From JACQFK01 sp964619955 (GTDB lineage: Bacteria > Planctomycetota > MHYJ01 > JACPRB01): DNA of 64,000 nt. Shown here piece after piece: positions 16,129-24,657 of the stretch. How positions within the stretch are numbered: position 1 is the first letter of the stretch; the number at the start of each line of letters is the position of its first letter. The stretch lies in assembly GCA_964619955.1 (NCBI GenBank), contig CAZUJF010000007.1, positions 1 through 64,000 of the forward strand, in the 5' to 3' direction. The translations under genes were made by a program, and so were the position numbers. The notes beneath the pieces were generated by a model that made no database searches, was not told the origin of the DNA, and worked only from the letters and a program-made list of their open reading frames with translations.

Positions 16129-16971
16129 GGTCCCGAAGACCGTCTCCAGCGCCCGCTTCATGACCGAGGGGTCGGGGTCGATGCCCGTCCAGGCCTTGAA
16201 CCCGATCACGCCCTGGTTCACGAGCATGCCCAGGCCGTCCAGCACGACACAGCCCCGCCGCCTTGCTTCCTTGAGCAGGCGCGTCTCCGGCGGGTTCGGA
16301 ATCACGTCCGCCACCACCAGTCCGCGACGCAGCGTCGCCTCGTCGAGCGGCACGCGGGCATCCACGCCCGGGAAGAGCCCGATCGAGGTCGCCTGGACCA
16401 GGACGTCCACGTCGCCGGGCAGCTTCCAGTCGCCGCTCCAGGGGACATAGCTCGCGTCGATCTTGAGCCGCTCGCGCAGCAACGCCGCGAGCGTCTCGCC
16501 GCGCGTGCGATCCCGGTTCACGATCTGGATACGGCGGACCCCGGCGAGCCCGAGTTCCACGCCGATCGCCCGCGCCGCGCCGCCCGCGCCGAGGATCACG
16601 ACCGCCTTCCCCTTCGGATCCGTGACGCCCTTCAGGGACGACACGAAGCCCTTCCCGTCCGTGTTCTCCCCGTGCAACTCCGCGCCGCGCCGGACGATGC
16701 AGTTCACCGCGCCCATGAGCGCGGCCGACTCGCTCAGGCGGTCGAGCAGCGGGACGATCGCCACCTTGTGCGGCGTCGTCACGTTGCCGCCGCGGAAGCC
16801 CATCGCCCGCAGGCCGCGGACCGCATCGGGCAGCGCCGCGGGCTCGATCTCGAACTGCACGTAGCGCCAGTCGAGGCCGTGGTGGCGGAACGCCGCCTCG
16901 ATCATCGCGACCGTCGGGTTCTCCGCCACGGGCTTGCCGAAGAGGCAGCACAGCTCGGGCTTGAAGTTCAT
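16123..16971 (-). CDS. aroE: Shikimate dehydrogenase-like protein (AroE family)
   Basis: 282 aa. GGNVTTPHKVAIVP holds the catalytic Lys, NTDGKGF the catalytic Asp partner, VILGAGGAARAIGVELG the Rossmann nucleotide-binding loop followed by NRDRTR (NADP-type Arg), and DGLGMLVNQG the late Gln. The substrate-binding segment, usually HSxSP, reads AENPTVA, so the two serines that hold the shikimate carboxylate become Asn18 and Thr20. This suggests a quinate/shikimate-like or altered substrate. The start ATG overlaps the DUF1501 stop (ATGA), so it is the last gene of a cytochrome operon, an unusual setting for an aromatic-pathway enzyme. Confidence 0.8.
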   Translation of the reverse strand: MNFKPELCCLFGKPVAENPTVAMIEAAFRHHGLDWRYVQFEIEPAALPDAVRGLRAMGFRGGNVTTPHKVAIVPLLDRLSESAALMGAVNCIVRRGAELHGENTDGKGFVSSLKGVTDPKGKAVVILGAGGAARAIGVELGLAGVRRIQIVNRDRTRGETLAALLRERLKIDASYVPWSGDWKLPGDVDVLVQATSIGLFPGVDARVPLDEATLRRGLVVADVIPNPPETRLLKEARRRGCVVLDGLGMLVNQGVIGFKAWTGIDPDPSVMKRALETVFGTS

Positions 16972-18389
16972 GCGATGATTTCCTTGAGCACCTCGCCGTG
17001 CACGTCCGTCAGCCGCATGTCGCGGCCGCCGAAGCGCACGGTCTGCCGTTTGTGGTCCACGCCCAGCAGATGCAGCATCGTCGCGTGCAGGTCGTGGATC
17101 TCGACTTTATTGCGCACGACCTTGTAGCCCCACTCGTCGGTCTCGCCGTAGACCGTGCCGCCCTTCACGCCGCCTCCGGCCATCCAGATCGAGAAGGCGT
17201 ACGGATTGTGGTCGCGGCCGTCCGAGCCCTGCGCGAACGGCGTGCGGCCGAACTCACCGGACCAGACCAGCAGCGTGGTATCGAGCAGGCCCCGGCGGCG
17301 CAGGTCCTTGATCAGCGCGGCGATCGGCTGGTCCACCGCGCGCGCGTTGTCCTCGTGGCCCTTCTTCAGGTTGCCGTGCTGGTCCCAGCGGTCGTGGCCG
17401 ATCGACGGACACGTGAGCTCGATGAAGCGGACCCCCAGCTCGACCATGCGTCGCGCGGCCAGGCATTCGCGCGCGTAGACCGCCTTCCCCTTGTCCTTGG
17501 AATCGACGCCGTACATCTTCAGAGTCTCCGCCGACTCCTTCGAGAGATCCATCACCTGGGGCGCGACGGCCTCCATCTGCTCGCCAAGCTCGTAGTTCCG
17601 GACGGCCGACTCGAACTGCTCGTCGTAGCCGGGCGTCGCGCGCGCCTTCGCGTCGAGCAGCTTGACGAGGGCCGCCTTGCGCTCCTGCAGCCGCTCCGTC
17701 GCCTCCAGGCGTTTGAGGTTCGCCACCGGCGGGTCCGAGGGGCGGAAGACCGAGCCCTGATAGGCCGCGGGCAGGAAGCCGCTGTTGAAGTTGTCGAGGC
17801 CGCCGGGCGGGATCAGGCCGCCGTTGATGACGATGAAGCCGGGCAGGTTCTGGTTCCCGCTCCCGATCCCGTAGCCCACCCAGGCCCCCATGCTCGGGCG
17901 CCCCTGGATGCCGCTGCCGGTGTGCAGGAAGTAGTTCGCGCTGGTGTGCTCCGGGAAGTTGGACACCATCGAGCGCACCACGCAGAGTTCGTCGGCGACT
18001 TCCGTCAGATGCGGGAAGAGGCCGCTGATCCACATCCCGCTCTTCCCGTGCTGCGCGAACGGCCAGGGGCAGCGCATGACCTTCCCGACGTTGTCGAACT
18101 GGGTCTTCTCGACCCGGCCGATCACCTTCTGCGGATCCTTGCCGTCGTGCTGGTCCAGCATCGGCTTGGGATCGAAGCTGTCCACCTGGGACACCCCGCC
18201 GTCCATGTAGAGGAAGATCACGCTCTTCGCCCGGGCGGGATGATGCAGCCCGCGGCGGCCGTCCTGCGCGAACGCGGGGTCCGCCATGAGGCTCGAGAGC
18301 GCGACGGAGCCGAAGCCGCCCGCCGCGCGCGTCAGCAGCTCGCGCCGCGTGAGGAGTTCCCGGACCCGTCCGCAGGAGTGGCCCATCAT
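16968..18389 (-). CDS. DUF1501 Tat-exported protein
   Basis: 473 aa. It begins with a Tat-like signal (TRRELLTRAAGGFGSVALSS). The alkaline-phosphatase-like DUF1501 fold is shown by FLYMDGGVSQVDSFDPKP near the start, GSGIQGRPSMGAWVGYG, TCPSIGHDRWDQHGN, WSGEFGRTPFAQGSDGRDHNP and HDLHATMLHLLG. The Asp, His and Glu positions correspond to metal sites of that superfamily. In Planctomycetes it is nearly always the partner of DUF1549/DUF1553 cytochromes; its reaction is unknown. ATG overlaps the upstream stop by one base (TGATG), indicating coupled translation. Confidence 0.93.
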   Translation of the reverse strand: MMGHSCGRVRELLTRRELLTRAAGGFGSVALSSLMADPAFAQDGRRGLHHPARAKSVIFLYMDGGVSQVDSFDPKPMLDQHDGKDPQKVIGRVEKTQFDNVGKVMRCPWPFAQHGKSGMWISGLFPHLTEVADELCVVRSMVSNFPEHTSANYFLHTGSGIQGRPSMGAWVGYGIGSGNQNLPGFIVINGGLIPPGGLDNFNSGFLPAAYQGSVFRPSDPPVANLKRLEATERLQERKAALVKLLDAKARATPGYDEQFESAVRNYELGEQMEAVAPQVMDLSKESAETLKMYGVDSKDKGKAVYARECLAARRMVELGVRFIELTCPSIGHDRWDQHGNLKKGHEDNARAVDQPIAALIKDLRRRGLLDTTLLVWSGEFGRTPFAQGSDGRDHNPYAFSIWMAGGGVKGGTVYGETDEWGYKVVRNKVEIHDLHATMLHLLGVDHKRQTVRFGGRDMRLTDVHGEVLKEIIA

Positions 18390-21223
18390 CACCTCAGGAA
18401 GATGAATTCCTTCGCCTGGAAGAGGGCATGCGCGAGGCCTTCCCAGGCATCGCCCGTGTCCTTCAGATAGGCCGCCGCCGCCTCGAGTTCCGCGGCGTCC
18501 GTGGGACGGCCGAACGCCGCGCGGAACATCCCGTCGATGCGCTCCGCCGCGGGACGCCCCTCCTTCGCCAGACGCGCCGCCCAGAAGGCCGCCTGGCCGT
18601 GGACGAACGGATGATTGCGCAGGATCAGCGCCTGGGCCGGGACGTTCGACACGCTGCGGCGGCCCATCGCGCTGAAGGGCTGCGGGAAGTCGAACGCCAG
18701 CTGCATCGTCGAGAGGAAGTTGCGCCGCACGCCGAGGTAGACGCTGCGGCGGCCGGCGCCGTCGAGCGGACCCGAGCCGGGCTTGCCGCGGCCGTCCTGG
18801 AAGCCGTCGAGCTGCACCGCGACCGGCGGGCCGTGCAGCGTTCTGTCGAGGCGGCCCGAGACGGCGAGCATCGCGTCGCGCACGGCCTCGGACGTCAGGC
18901 GCCGCGGCAGGTGATGGTGCAGGAGCGTGTTGCCGGGATCCGCCTCGAGCGCGCCCGGGAGCGGCGTGCTCGACATCCGGTAGGCCGCCGAGAGCACGAT
19001 CCGCCGGATCGAGGCCTTGATCGAGCCGCCGTCGTCCAGAAAGCGCGCGGCGAGGTGGTCGAGCAGCTCGGGATGCGTGGGCGGCAGGCCCATCTTGCCG
19101 AAGTCGTCGACCGTGGCCGCCAGCCCCCGTCCGAACAGATGATGCCAGATCCGGTTCACGATCACGCGCGGGAACAGCGGCGTCAGCTTCGGATCCGTGA
19201 TCTGGCGCGCCAGGTCGAGACGGTTCCCCGCCGGCGCCTGCGTCAGCGCTTCGAGGAAGCGCCGCGGAACGACGTCCTTCGGTGCGCCGGAAAACCCGCG
19301 GACCAACAGGCGCTCGTCCGAGGGGGTCCCGTCCACGATGCCGACGGCCAGACGGGACTCCTGGCGCATCGCGTCCGCCAGGGCGCGGCGGGCCCGGACG
19401 AGTTCGCGGGCGGACTCGGGCGAAGGCTCCGCAAGGGCCGGCGCAGCGGCGAAGGGGTCGGGCGGCTCCCGGTCCCCCTGGACGATCAGGTGGATGGCGA
19501 AGTCCGGGGAGCGCGGCGTGAACTCGACGTGGGCGTGGTGCACGGGTTTGCCGCCGGCGACGTAGGCGCGCAGGTCGTGCGAGATCCAGCGCCGGCCGCC
19601 GGGTTTGGATTCCGCGATCGTCGCGCCGTGCAGCGGCCCCTCGACCATGCGGTGGCTGTCCACGGACGCGAACGCCCAGGCCGAGCCCGTCACGAGCGAG
19701 TAGACGCGCGGCCGGGTGATCTCGAACTCGGGGCCGCGCACGCGCCGGCCGGCGTCCATCCACTTCCGCTTGCCGGCGTCGTGCTCCTGCCCGGGCGCGA
19801 TCTTGAGCACGTCCCAGAAGGGATCGTAGACAAGCCCGGGGACCGGGATCATCGCGTGAACGGGCCGCTCCGGATCGAGGCTCCACACGGGGCCGCCCGG
19901 CGACCAGCGGAACGCGACCCCGTCCTGCGCCCAGGGCGCCTCGGACCGGCGGTAGTCGGCGACGATGTCGAAGCCCTCGAGCGCGGCCGGTGGCGGCGCG
20001 GGGACGGCGGCGGCGACCGGCTCCAGCGCGGCGAGTTTCGCGGCCGTGCGCTTCTCCTCCTCGACCGTGTCGTAGCGGACGAGGCGGTAGTCCGCGCTGC
20101 GGAGGAAGCCGGCGAGCGCGGTGAAGTCCTTCTGGGAGATCGCATCGAACTTGTGGTCGTGGCAGCGCGCGCAGGCGATCGTCAGGCCGAGGAAGGACTT
20201 GCCGAGCACCTCGATCTGGTTCGTCACGCGGTCCATCTCGTCGAGCCGCGGATCGACCGGGGAGTGGATCCATTCGCCGAGGTACCACCAGCCGGTGCCG
20301 AGCACGGACTCGTTGAAGCCCTCGGTGGGATGCAGACGCGGCTCGGGCAGCAGGTCGCCGGCGAGCTGCTCGCGGACGAACTGCGGGTAGGGCACGTCGG
20401 CGTTGAAGGCGCGGAGGACGTAGTCGCGGTAGACCCAGGCGTTGGGGATCGTGTGGTCGAATTCGTGGCCGCGGGATTCGGCGTAGCGGACGAGGTCCAG
20501 CCAGTGCCGGCCCCAGGTTTCGCCGAACTGCGGCGAGGCGAGCAGGCGGTCGACGAGCGCCGCGGTCGCGCTCTCGGAGGGATCGCGGACGTAGTCCTCG
20601 ACCTCCGCGGTCGCGGGCGGCAGGCCCGTGAGGTCGAAGCTGAGGCGGCGGATGAGGTCGCGCGGCGCGGCGGGCGCGGCGGGCGCGAGCCCCTTCCCTT
20701 CGAGCTTCGCAAGGACAAAGGCGTCGAGCGGGTTCCGGAGCCAGGTCTTGTTGCGGACGGAGGGCGGGACCGGGTCGCTCAGCGGGCTCCAGGACCAGTG
20801 CGCGGCCTTGCGGCCGGCGAGGTCGAAGGCGGCGACCGCGGCTCCGGCGGCTTCCCCGGATCCCGGCCAGGGTGCGCCGCGTCGGATCCACTCGCTCAGG
20901 TCGGCGACCTGGGCCGGTGCGAGTTTGGTCTTGGGCGGCATTTTCAGGTCGGGGTTGCTCCAGGACAGCACTTCGGCGAGCAGGCTTTTCTCCGGGTGGC
21001 CGGGGACGAAGCCGGGACCCGTGTCGCCGCCCTTGAGCAGGAGATCCCGGCTGTCGACGCGGAAGCCGCCTTTGAGTTTCTTCGCCTGGGCGCTGTGGCA
21101 GGAATAGCAGTGATCGACGAGCACGGGACGGATGCGCTGCTCGAAGAACTGGACGTCATCCTCGGGAGCCGCCCCCGCGGCGGAGCCCCCCAGGAGCAGT
21201 CCGAGCACCCACCCCACGCGCAT
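18389..21223 (-). CDS. Planctomycete cytochrome with PSCyt1, DUF1549 and DUF1553 domains
   Basis: About 944 aa from ATG 21223 (MRVGWVLGLLLGGSAAGAA signal); in-frame starts at 21247 and 21298 only lengthen the N-terminus. The heme motif VDHCYSCHS near residue 36 and MPPKTKL (Met ligand region) define the Planctomycete cytochrome C domain. DUF1549 follows (RLSFDLTGLPPA, WGRHWLDLVRYAESRGHE), including a second CxxCH (ACARCHDHKFD, about 350). DUF1553 occupies the C-terminal 300 residues (PRVIVNRIWHHLFGRGL ... RRSVSNVPAQALILRN). Probably a periplasmic electron-transfer protein linked to polysaccharide use. First gene of the operon with DUF1501 and aroE, divergent from the GntR unit. Confidence 0.93.
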   Translation of the reverse strand: MRVGWVLGLLLGGSAAGAAPEDDVQFFEQRIRPVLVDHCYSCHSAQAKKLKGGFRVDSRDLLLKGGDTGPGFVPGHPEKSLLAEVLSWSNPDLKMPPKTKLAPAQVADLSEWIRRGAPWPGSGEAAGAAVAAFDLAGRKAAHWSWSPLSDPVPPSVRNKTWLRNPLDAFVLAKLEGKGLAPAAPAAPRDLIRRLSFDLTGLPPATAEVEDYVRDPSESATAALVDRLLASPQFGETWGRHWLDLVRYAESRGHEFDHTIPNAWVYRDYVLRAFNADVPYPQFVREQLAGDLLPEPRLHPTEGFNESVLGTGWWYLGEWIHSPVDPRLDEMDRVTNQIEVLGKSFLGLTIACARCHDHKFDAISQKDFTALAGFLRSADYRLVRYDTVEEEKRTAAKLAALEPVAAAVPAPPPAALEGFDIVADYRRSEAPWAQDGVAFRWSPGGPVWSLDPERPVHAMIPVPGLVYDPFWDVLKIAPGQEHDAGKRKWMDAGRRVRGPEFEITRPRVYSLVTGSAWAFASVDSHRMVEGPLHGATIAESKPGGRRWISHDLRAYVAGGKPVHHAHVEFTPRSPDFAIHLIVQGDREPPDPFAAAPALAEPSPESARELVRARRALADAMRQESRLAVGIVDGTPSDERLLVRGFSGAPKDVVPRRFLEALTQAPAGNRLDLARQITDPKLTPLFPRVIVNRIWHHLFGRGLAATVDDFGKMGLPPTHPELLDHLAARFLDDGGSIKASIRRIVLSAAYRMSSTPLPGALEADPGNTLLHHHLPRRLTSEAVRDAMLAVSGRLDRTLHGPPVAVQLDGFQDGRGKPGSGPLDGAGRRSVYLGVRRNFLSTMQLAFDFPQPFSAMGRRSVSNVPAQALILRNHPFVHGQAAFWAARLAKEGRPAAERIDGMFRAAFGRPTDAAELEAAAAYLKDTGDAWEGLAHALFQAKEFIFLR

Positions 21224-21288
21224 ACGCGGAGGAAGTCTATCCCACATCGAAGTCATCGGTCGGCCCACTATATCAGTACGTCGAAAGC

Positions 21289-21317
21289 TTGCAATCATAT
21301 TTGATATATGATATTTT
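21289..21317 (+). promoter_or_regulatory. GntR-type operator over a leaderless promoter
   Basis: In this AT-rich divergent region ATCATAT-TTGAT-ATATGAT (21294-21312) is an inverted repeat with 7-bp arms. It overlaps a predicted promoter TTGCAA (21289-21294), 17 bp, TATTTT (21312-21317), whose start coincides with ATG 21324. The palindrome is of the size and AT-richness bound by FCD GntR repressors, and such a regulator is encoded 0.9 kb downstream. Confidence 0.65.
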
Positions 21318-21323
21318 TACGAC

Positions 21324-22211
21324 ATGATCGTCCTGCTCGCGATCCTCCTGACGACCCAAGACCCCGAACCCACGCGGAGTTTCCTCGCGACGGGCGGCTC
21401 GACGCTGCTCATCGGCGCGGACCGCTCGATCCAGTGGAGCTACCCCCATTCCACGCGCGACGGCTGGGTCCTGCCCGACAGCAAATTCCTGCTCGCGCTG
21501 TCCAAGAGCAAAAAGTACCCCTCCGGGGCGATCGTCGAAGTCGACCGCGCCGGAACCACGCTCTTCGAATTCAAGGGGACGCAGAGCGAGGTGGACACGG
21601 TCCAGGCCCTGCCCGGCAACCGTTTCCTGCTGACCGAGTCCGGACCGAAGCCGCGGCTGCTCGAAGTCGACCGCGCCGGCAAGGTGCACGTCGAGGTCGC
21701 GCTCAAGTGCCAGACCTCCAATCACCACATGCAGACCCGCATGGCCCGCAAACTCGCGAACGGGAACTACCTCGTCCCCCATCTGCTCGACCGCGTGGTG
21801 CGCGAGTACCGCGCGGACGGGACGACGGCCTGGGAGGCGCGCACGCCGGACGCGCCGAAGGACAGCTGGCCCTTCACGGCGATCCGCCTGGCCGACGGAA
21901 ACACCCTCGTGAACTGCACGCACGGGAACATGGTGATCGAGTTCGATGCCGCGGGCGCGATCGTGTGGAAACTGACGAACGACGACCTGCCCAAGCCGTT
22001 GCTGAACGACCCCTGCGGCGCGCAGCGGCTGCCGAACGGCAACACGGTGATCTGCAGCTACGCGACGGGCGCCAAGGGCATCAAGCTGCTCGAGGTGACC
22101 CGCGAGAAGAAGCTCGTGTGGACGTACAGCGACGAGCGGCCGCACGGCATCCACGAGGTGCATGTGATCGAGATGGACGGCAAGGTGCTCGCGGGGCCGG
22201 CGCAGCGATGA
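21324..22211 (+). CDS. Secreted PQQ-like beta-propeller protein
   Basis: 295 aa. After an ultra-short leader (MIVLLAILLTTQ) come repeated propeller blades of about 45 residues: ALPGNRFLLTESGPKP, KLANGNYLVPHLLD, RLADGNTLVNCTHGN, RLPNGNTVICSYATG. The repeats resemble the arylsulfotransferase/PQQ-like propeller families (LPNGNTLI signature). No heme motif or catalytic signature is visible, so binding or sensing is as likely as catalysis. Its TGA overlaps the GntR start (ATGA), so the two are cotranslated. It diverges from the DUF1549 operon across a palindrome. Confidence 0.75.
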   Translation: MIVLLAILLTTQDPEPTRSFLATGGSTLLIGADRSIQWSYPHSTRDGWVLPDSKFLLALSKSKKYPSGAIVEVDRAGTTLFEFKGTQSEVDTVQALPGNRFLLTESGPKPRLLEVDRAGKVHVEVALKCQTSNHHMQTRMARKLANGNYLVPHLLDRVVREYRADGTTAWEARTPDAPKDSWPFTAIRLADGNTLVNCTHGNMVIEFDAAGAIVWKLTNDDLPKPLLNDPCGAQRLPNGNTVICSYATGAKGIKLLEVTREKKLVWTYSDERPHGIHEVHVIEMDGKVLAGPAQR

Positions 22212-22873
22212 GCGCGCTGGCGGCGTCCGGGGCGGCGCTGACGCGCAGCTCGCTCTCCGAGAAGGTCCACGAGCGGCTGGTGGAGGCGATCCTCTCCGGC
22301 TCCCTGCCCAGCGGCGCGGCGCTGAACGTGGCGGACATCGCGCAGGAGCTGACGGTAAGTCCGAGTCCGGTGCGGGACGCGATCTCGCGCCTCGCGGCGG
22401 AGGGCCTGGTCACGAACAACCCCAACCGGCGCACGACGGTGATCCGGCTGGAGCGCCAGGACGTCTTGGAGGCCTTCGAGCTGCGCGCCATCCTCGAGTG
22501 TGGGGCGGCGCGCCTGGCGGCGGAGCGCATCGACAAGGCCGCGCTCGACGCGCTGCGGGCGGTGGCCGCGCGCTGCGCCGCGCTCGCGGGAAAGCCCGAG
22601 CGGAAGCGGGAGATGCTGGACCTGGACAACGAATTCCACCTGCGGGTCGCGGAGGCCTGCAAGAACGGCGCGCTGAGCCAGGAGGTCGTGCGCTGTTACC
22701 GGCGGGTGCGGGTCATGCAGCTGCTGAAGCTCGCGCCCGCGCGCATGAGCCTGGCGCACGGCGAGCACGAGGCGGTCATTCAGGCGCTCGAGCGCCGCGA
22801 CCCGGACGCGGCCGAGTCCGCCATGCGCGCCCACCTGCAGAACGCCCTCGCCTTCGTGCTCGAGGGGTTGTAG
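22208..22873 (+). CDS. GntR-family transcriptional regulator, FCD subfamily
   Basis: 221 aa. The N-terminal winged helix reads SEKVHERLVEAILSGSLPSGAALNVADIAQELTVSPSPVRDAISRLAAEGLV, seen here as three pieces: the wing-1 helix, the recognition helix around SPSPVRDAI, and the wing. The C-terminal FCD all-helical domain carries likely metal ligands Asp and His in LDLDNEFHLRVA, His in GEHEAVIQAL and His in MRAHLQN. FCD regulators respond to small carboxylates such as sugar acids. The most economical target is the palindrome at 21294-21312, which would control its own unit and the divergent DUF1549-DUF1501-aroE operon. Confidence 0.9.
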   Translation: MSALAASGAALTRSSLSEKVHERLVEAILSGSLPSGAALNVADIAQELTVSPSPVRDAISRLAAEGLVTNNPNRRTTVIRLERQDVLEAFELRAILECGAARLAAERIDKAALDALRAVAARCAALAGKPERKREMLDLDNEFHLRVAEACKNGALSQEVVRCYRRVRVMQLLKLAPARMSLAHGEHEAVIQALERRDPDAAESAMRAHLQNALAFVLEGL

Positions 22874-22954
22874 CGCCATTCAAGACCCGCGGCCCTTTGC
22901 CCTCCAAGCCCCAGCCCAAGAGATGAGCTAGGAGGATCGGGCGCGGGGCCCGGG

Positions 22955-22960
22955 TATGAT
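22955..22960 (+). promoter_or_regulatory. -10-like TATGAT, near-leaderless start
   Basis: TATGAT ends 9 nt before ATG 22970, leaving room for only about 3 nt of leader. The -35 is not recognisable. Confidence 0.4.
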
Positions 22961-22969
22961 CCGGCATAG

Positions 22970-23302
22970 ATGTCCGACGAGGGTAAGATCAAGCAGGCAA
23001 GTATGGATCACAAGCCTTGGGAGGCGCTGCTACGCGAAACGCTAGCGCTGGTGGAGCGCTCGACGCGGGATGGTTGGCCCGACGAGAGCCCGGAAGAGTG
23101 TGCGGCCACTTTGCGGGCCATGTTGCGACACCTGGCCGATCCGGCGGAAGCTCCGCGGCCGGAGTTCGCCTCCATTCAGTTTGCGCCGACGGGGCCGATC
23201 CAGGAAATCGCAATGACGAATGGCTGGCACGACGCCTACCTGGATCTGGCGGATCGCTGGGATGCCCTCAAGCACCGGGATCCGACACTCTGGCGCACCT
23301 GA
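22970..23302 (+). CDS. Small hypothetical protein
   Basis: 110 aa from ATG 22970; a second ATG at 23003 (MDHKPWEALL) is also possible. It is acidic and helical, without a signal or membrane segment, rich in Trp (WEALL, WPDESP, WHDAYLDLADRWDAL), and ends DPTLWRT. I do not recognise a family. It is a single-gene unit: a -10-like TATGAT lies 9 nt upstream and repeat copy E follows its stop. Base composition is slightly less GC-rich than its neighbours. Confidence 0.6.
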   Translation: MSDEGKIKQASMDHKPWEALLRETLALVERSTRDGWPDESPEECAATLRAMLRHLADPAEAPRPEFASIQFAPTGPIQEIAMTNGWHDAYLDLADRWDALKHRDPTLWRT

Positions 23303-23330
23303 GCCCCGGGTTCACGAGGAGAACAGCCCG

Positions 23331-23381
23331 GGCCTCCCCCGTTCGAACTGCACCTGAACCGATTTATAGGTCTTTCGCCCT
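23331..23381 (+). repeat. Dispersed intergenic repeat, copy E (degenerate)
   Basis: GGCCTCCCCC, then CCTGAACCGATTTATAGGTC and TTTCGCCC (core AACCGATT at 23357-23364). The stop codon TAA (23364-23366 on the other strand) of the 391-aa minus-strand gene lies within the element, so its last codons are element-derived. Confidence 0.6.
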
Positions 23382-24539
23382 GCCGAACATCCGCAGGAAC
23401 TTGCGCATCCGGCGGATCTGGCCGAACGCCTCCAGATGACGGGGAAGCTTCCCTTCCGGCCGCAGGACCGCCTCCTTCACCGCCGCCCGGTCCTCCGGCG
23501 ACAGGCGGCACCCGAAGATGAATTCGCAGTCCAGGAGCGAGCGCAGCACCTTCGACACGTCGCTTCGCTTCAGGCGGCGGCCGGCCACCCGGGTCAGATG
23601 AGGGGCGATGGTCTTCAGATCAAATCCGCTGTTGATGACGTGGGCCACCAGCCGCTCCAGCGATGACGCGCATCCGGCGAATTGCAGCTCCTTCAGAGGC
23701 GGCGGCCCCGGGGGCACGCGGCGACGGAACCAGTCCGCCTTCCCGTGGATCCTCCGGATCTCCGCCAGGCAGCGGTCGACGGCCTCCTCGGAAACTTCCA
23801 GGACGCCCCCGCAAAGAGCCTCATACAGGGTCATCCGCATCACGACGCTCGCCGCGCCGACCATCGCCCGGAGCTGGCGGGCCGCCAGCGCCGCGTTCCG
23901 GCCGAGCAGGTAGTCGAAGTAATAGACCTCCTTCATGAGCTCCGGGGCCAGGTCCAGGCGCTGCAGCGCCAGCCCGTCCGGATAGTAGTCCCACTGGTGG
24001 AGGCCCGGCTCGTTGATCGTCTTCACGCAGAGCGTGACGGTCGGCTTTTCCAGATGGATCACCCGGTGTCTCAGCTTTGCGCCGGGCAGGATGACGCGGA
24101 CATCGCCGGGCTCCAGGATCGTCATCTGGGGGAGACCGAGCTCGCACTGCAGGACCCCCGGCGCGATCCGGCGGGAGACCTTGACCGAGTAGGTTTCCTG
24201 CAGCGAACGCCCGTGAAGCAGCCGGAAGGCCCCGCGAAATCCATGGCTGTGGATCGTCGTGTCGGCCGCCACCCAGAGGTAGAGATCCACGACGAGACGC
24301 CCGTTGTTGAACAGCGTGATCGGAGGCTGTCCGAACGTGTTGTGGAGGCTGACCTGCTCCGGCAGCCGGCCGCCGTCCCGGAACCCGCGCGCCAGCGCCC
24401 GATCCAGCTGATCCTGGGTCAGGTCGTAGTCGAAGTCCCGAAGGAGCCGCGCGGCGAGCTCCGGGAACGCGGCGAGCCGGCCCCGCGTCCGGGTCCACTC
24501 CCGCTCCACGCGGTCGACGAGCGTCCTGAACGGTCTCAT
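23364..24539 (-). CDS. Cupin-like protein with helical C-terminus, unrecognised family
   Basis: 391 aa. Residues 60-175 look like a cupin or cysteine-dioxygenase-like beta barrel: TTIHSHGFRGAF supplies a HxH pair (H97, H99), LLHG another His (109), LEPGDVRVILPG the turn typical of cupin motif 1/2 boundaries, and LRHRVIHLEKP the distal His (158, 162). The remaining 200 residues are helical with no known signature. There is no signal peptide. It may be a metal-dependent dioxygenase-like enzyme, but this is inferred from the His pattern only. TATAAT (complement of 24549-24554) lies 9 nt before the ATG, indicating a near-leaderless transcript. Confidence 0.65.
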   Translation of the reverse strand: MRPFRTLVDRVEREWTRTRGRLAAFPELAARLLRDFDYDLTQDQLDRALARGFRDGGRLPEQVSLHNTFGQPPITLFNNGRLVVDLYLWVAADTTIHSHGFRGAFRLLHGRSLQETYSVKVSRRIAPGVLQCELGLPQMTILEPGDVRVILPGAKLRHRVIHLEKPTVTLCVKTINEPGLHQWDYYPDGLALQRLDLAPELMKEVYYFDYLLGRNAALAARQLRAMVGAASVVMRMTLYEALCGGVLEVSEEAVDRCLAEIRRIHGKADWFRRRVPPGPPPLKELQFAGCASSLERLVAHVINSGFDLKTIAPHLTRVAGRRLKRSDVSKVLRSLLDCEFIFGCRLSPEDRAAVKEAVLRPEGKLPRHLEAFGQIRRMRKFLRMFGRAKDL

Positions 24540-24657
24540 GGCCGCGGGATTATAGCGCTTCCCGCTCCCTCCCCGAAAGCGCAGCGCACGCGGACTGGAA
24601 CCGGCGTATAGGACTTAGGTCCGGCCTTGATCCTCCGTGTGATACAAGGGATCCCTC

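Noticed and set aside
18428..21304. A 958-codon plus-strand frame opposite the DUF1549/DUF1553 gene
   Set aside because: Same antisense effect; the minus strand carries two CxxCH motifs and the full domain series.
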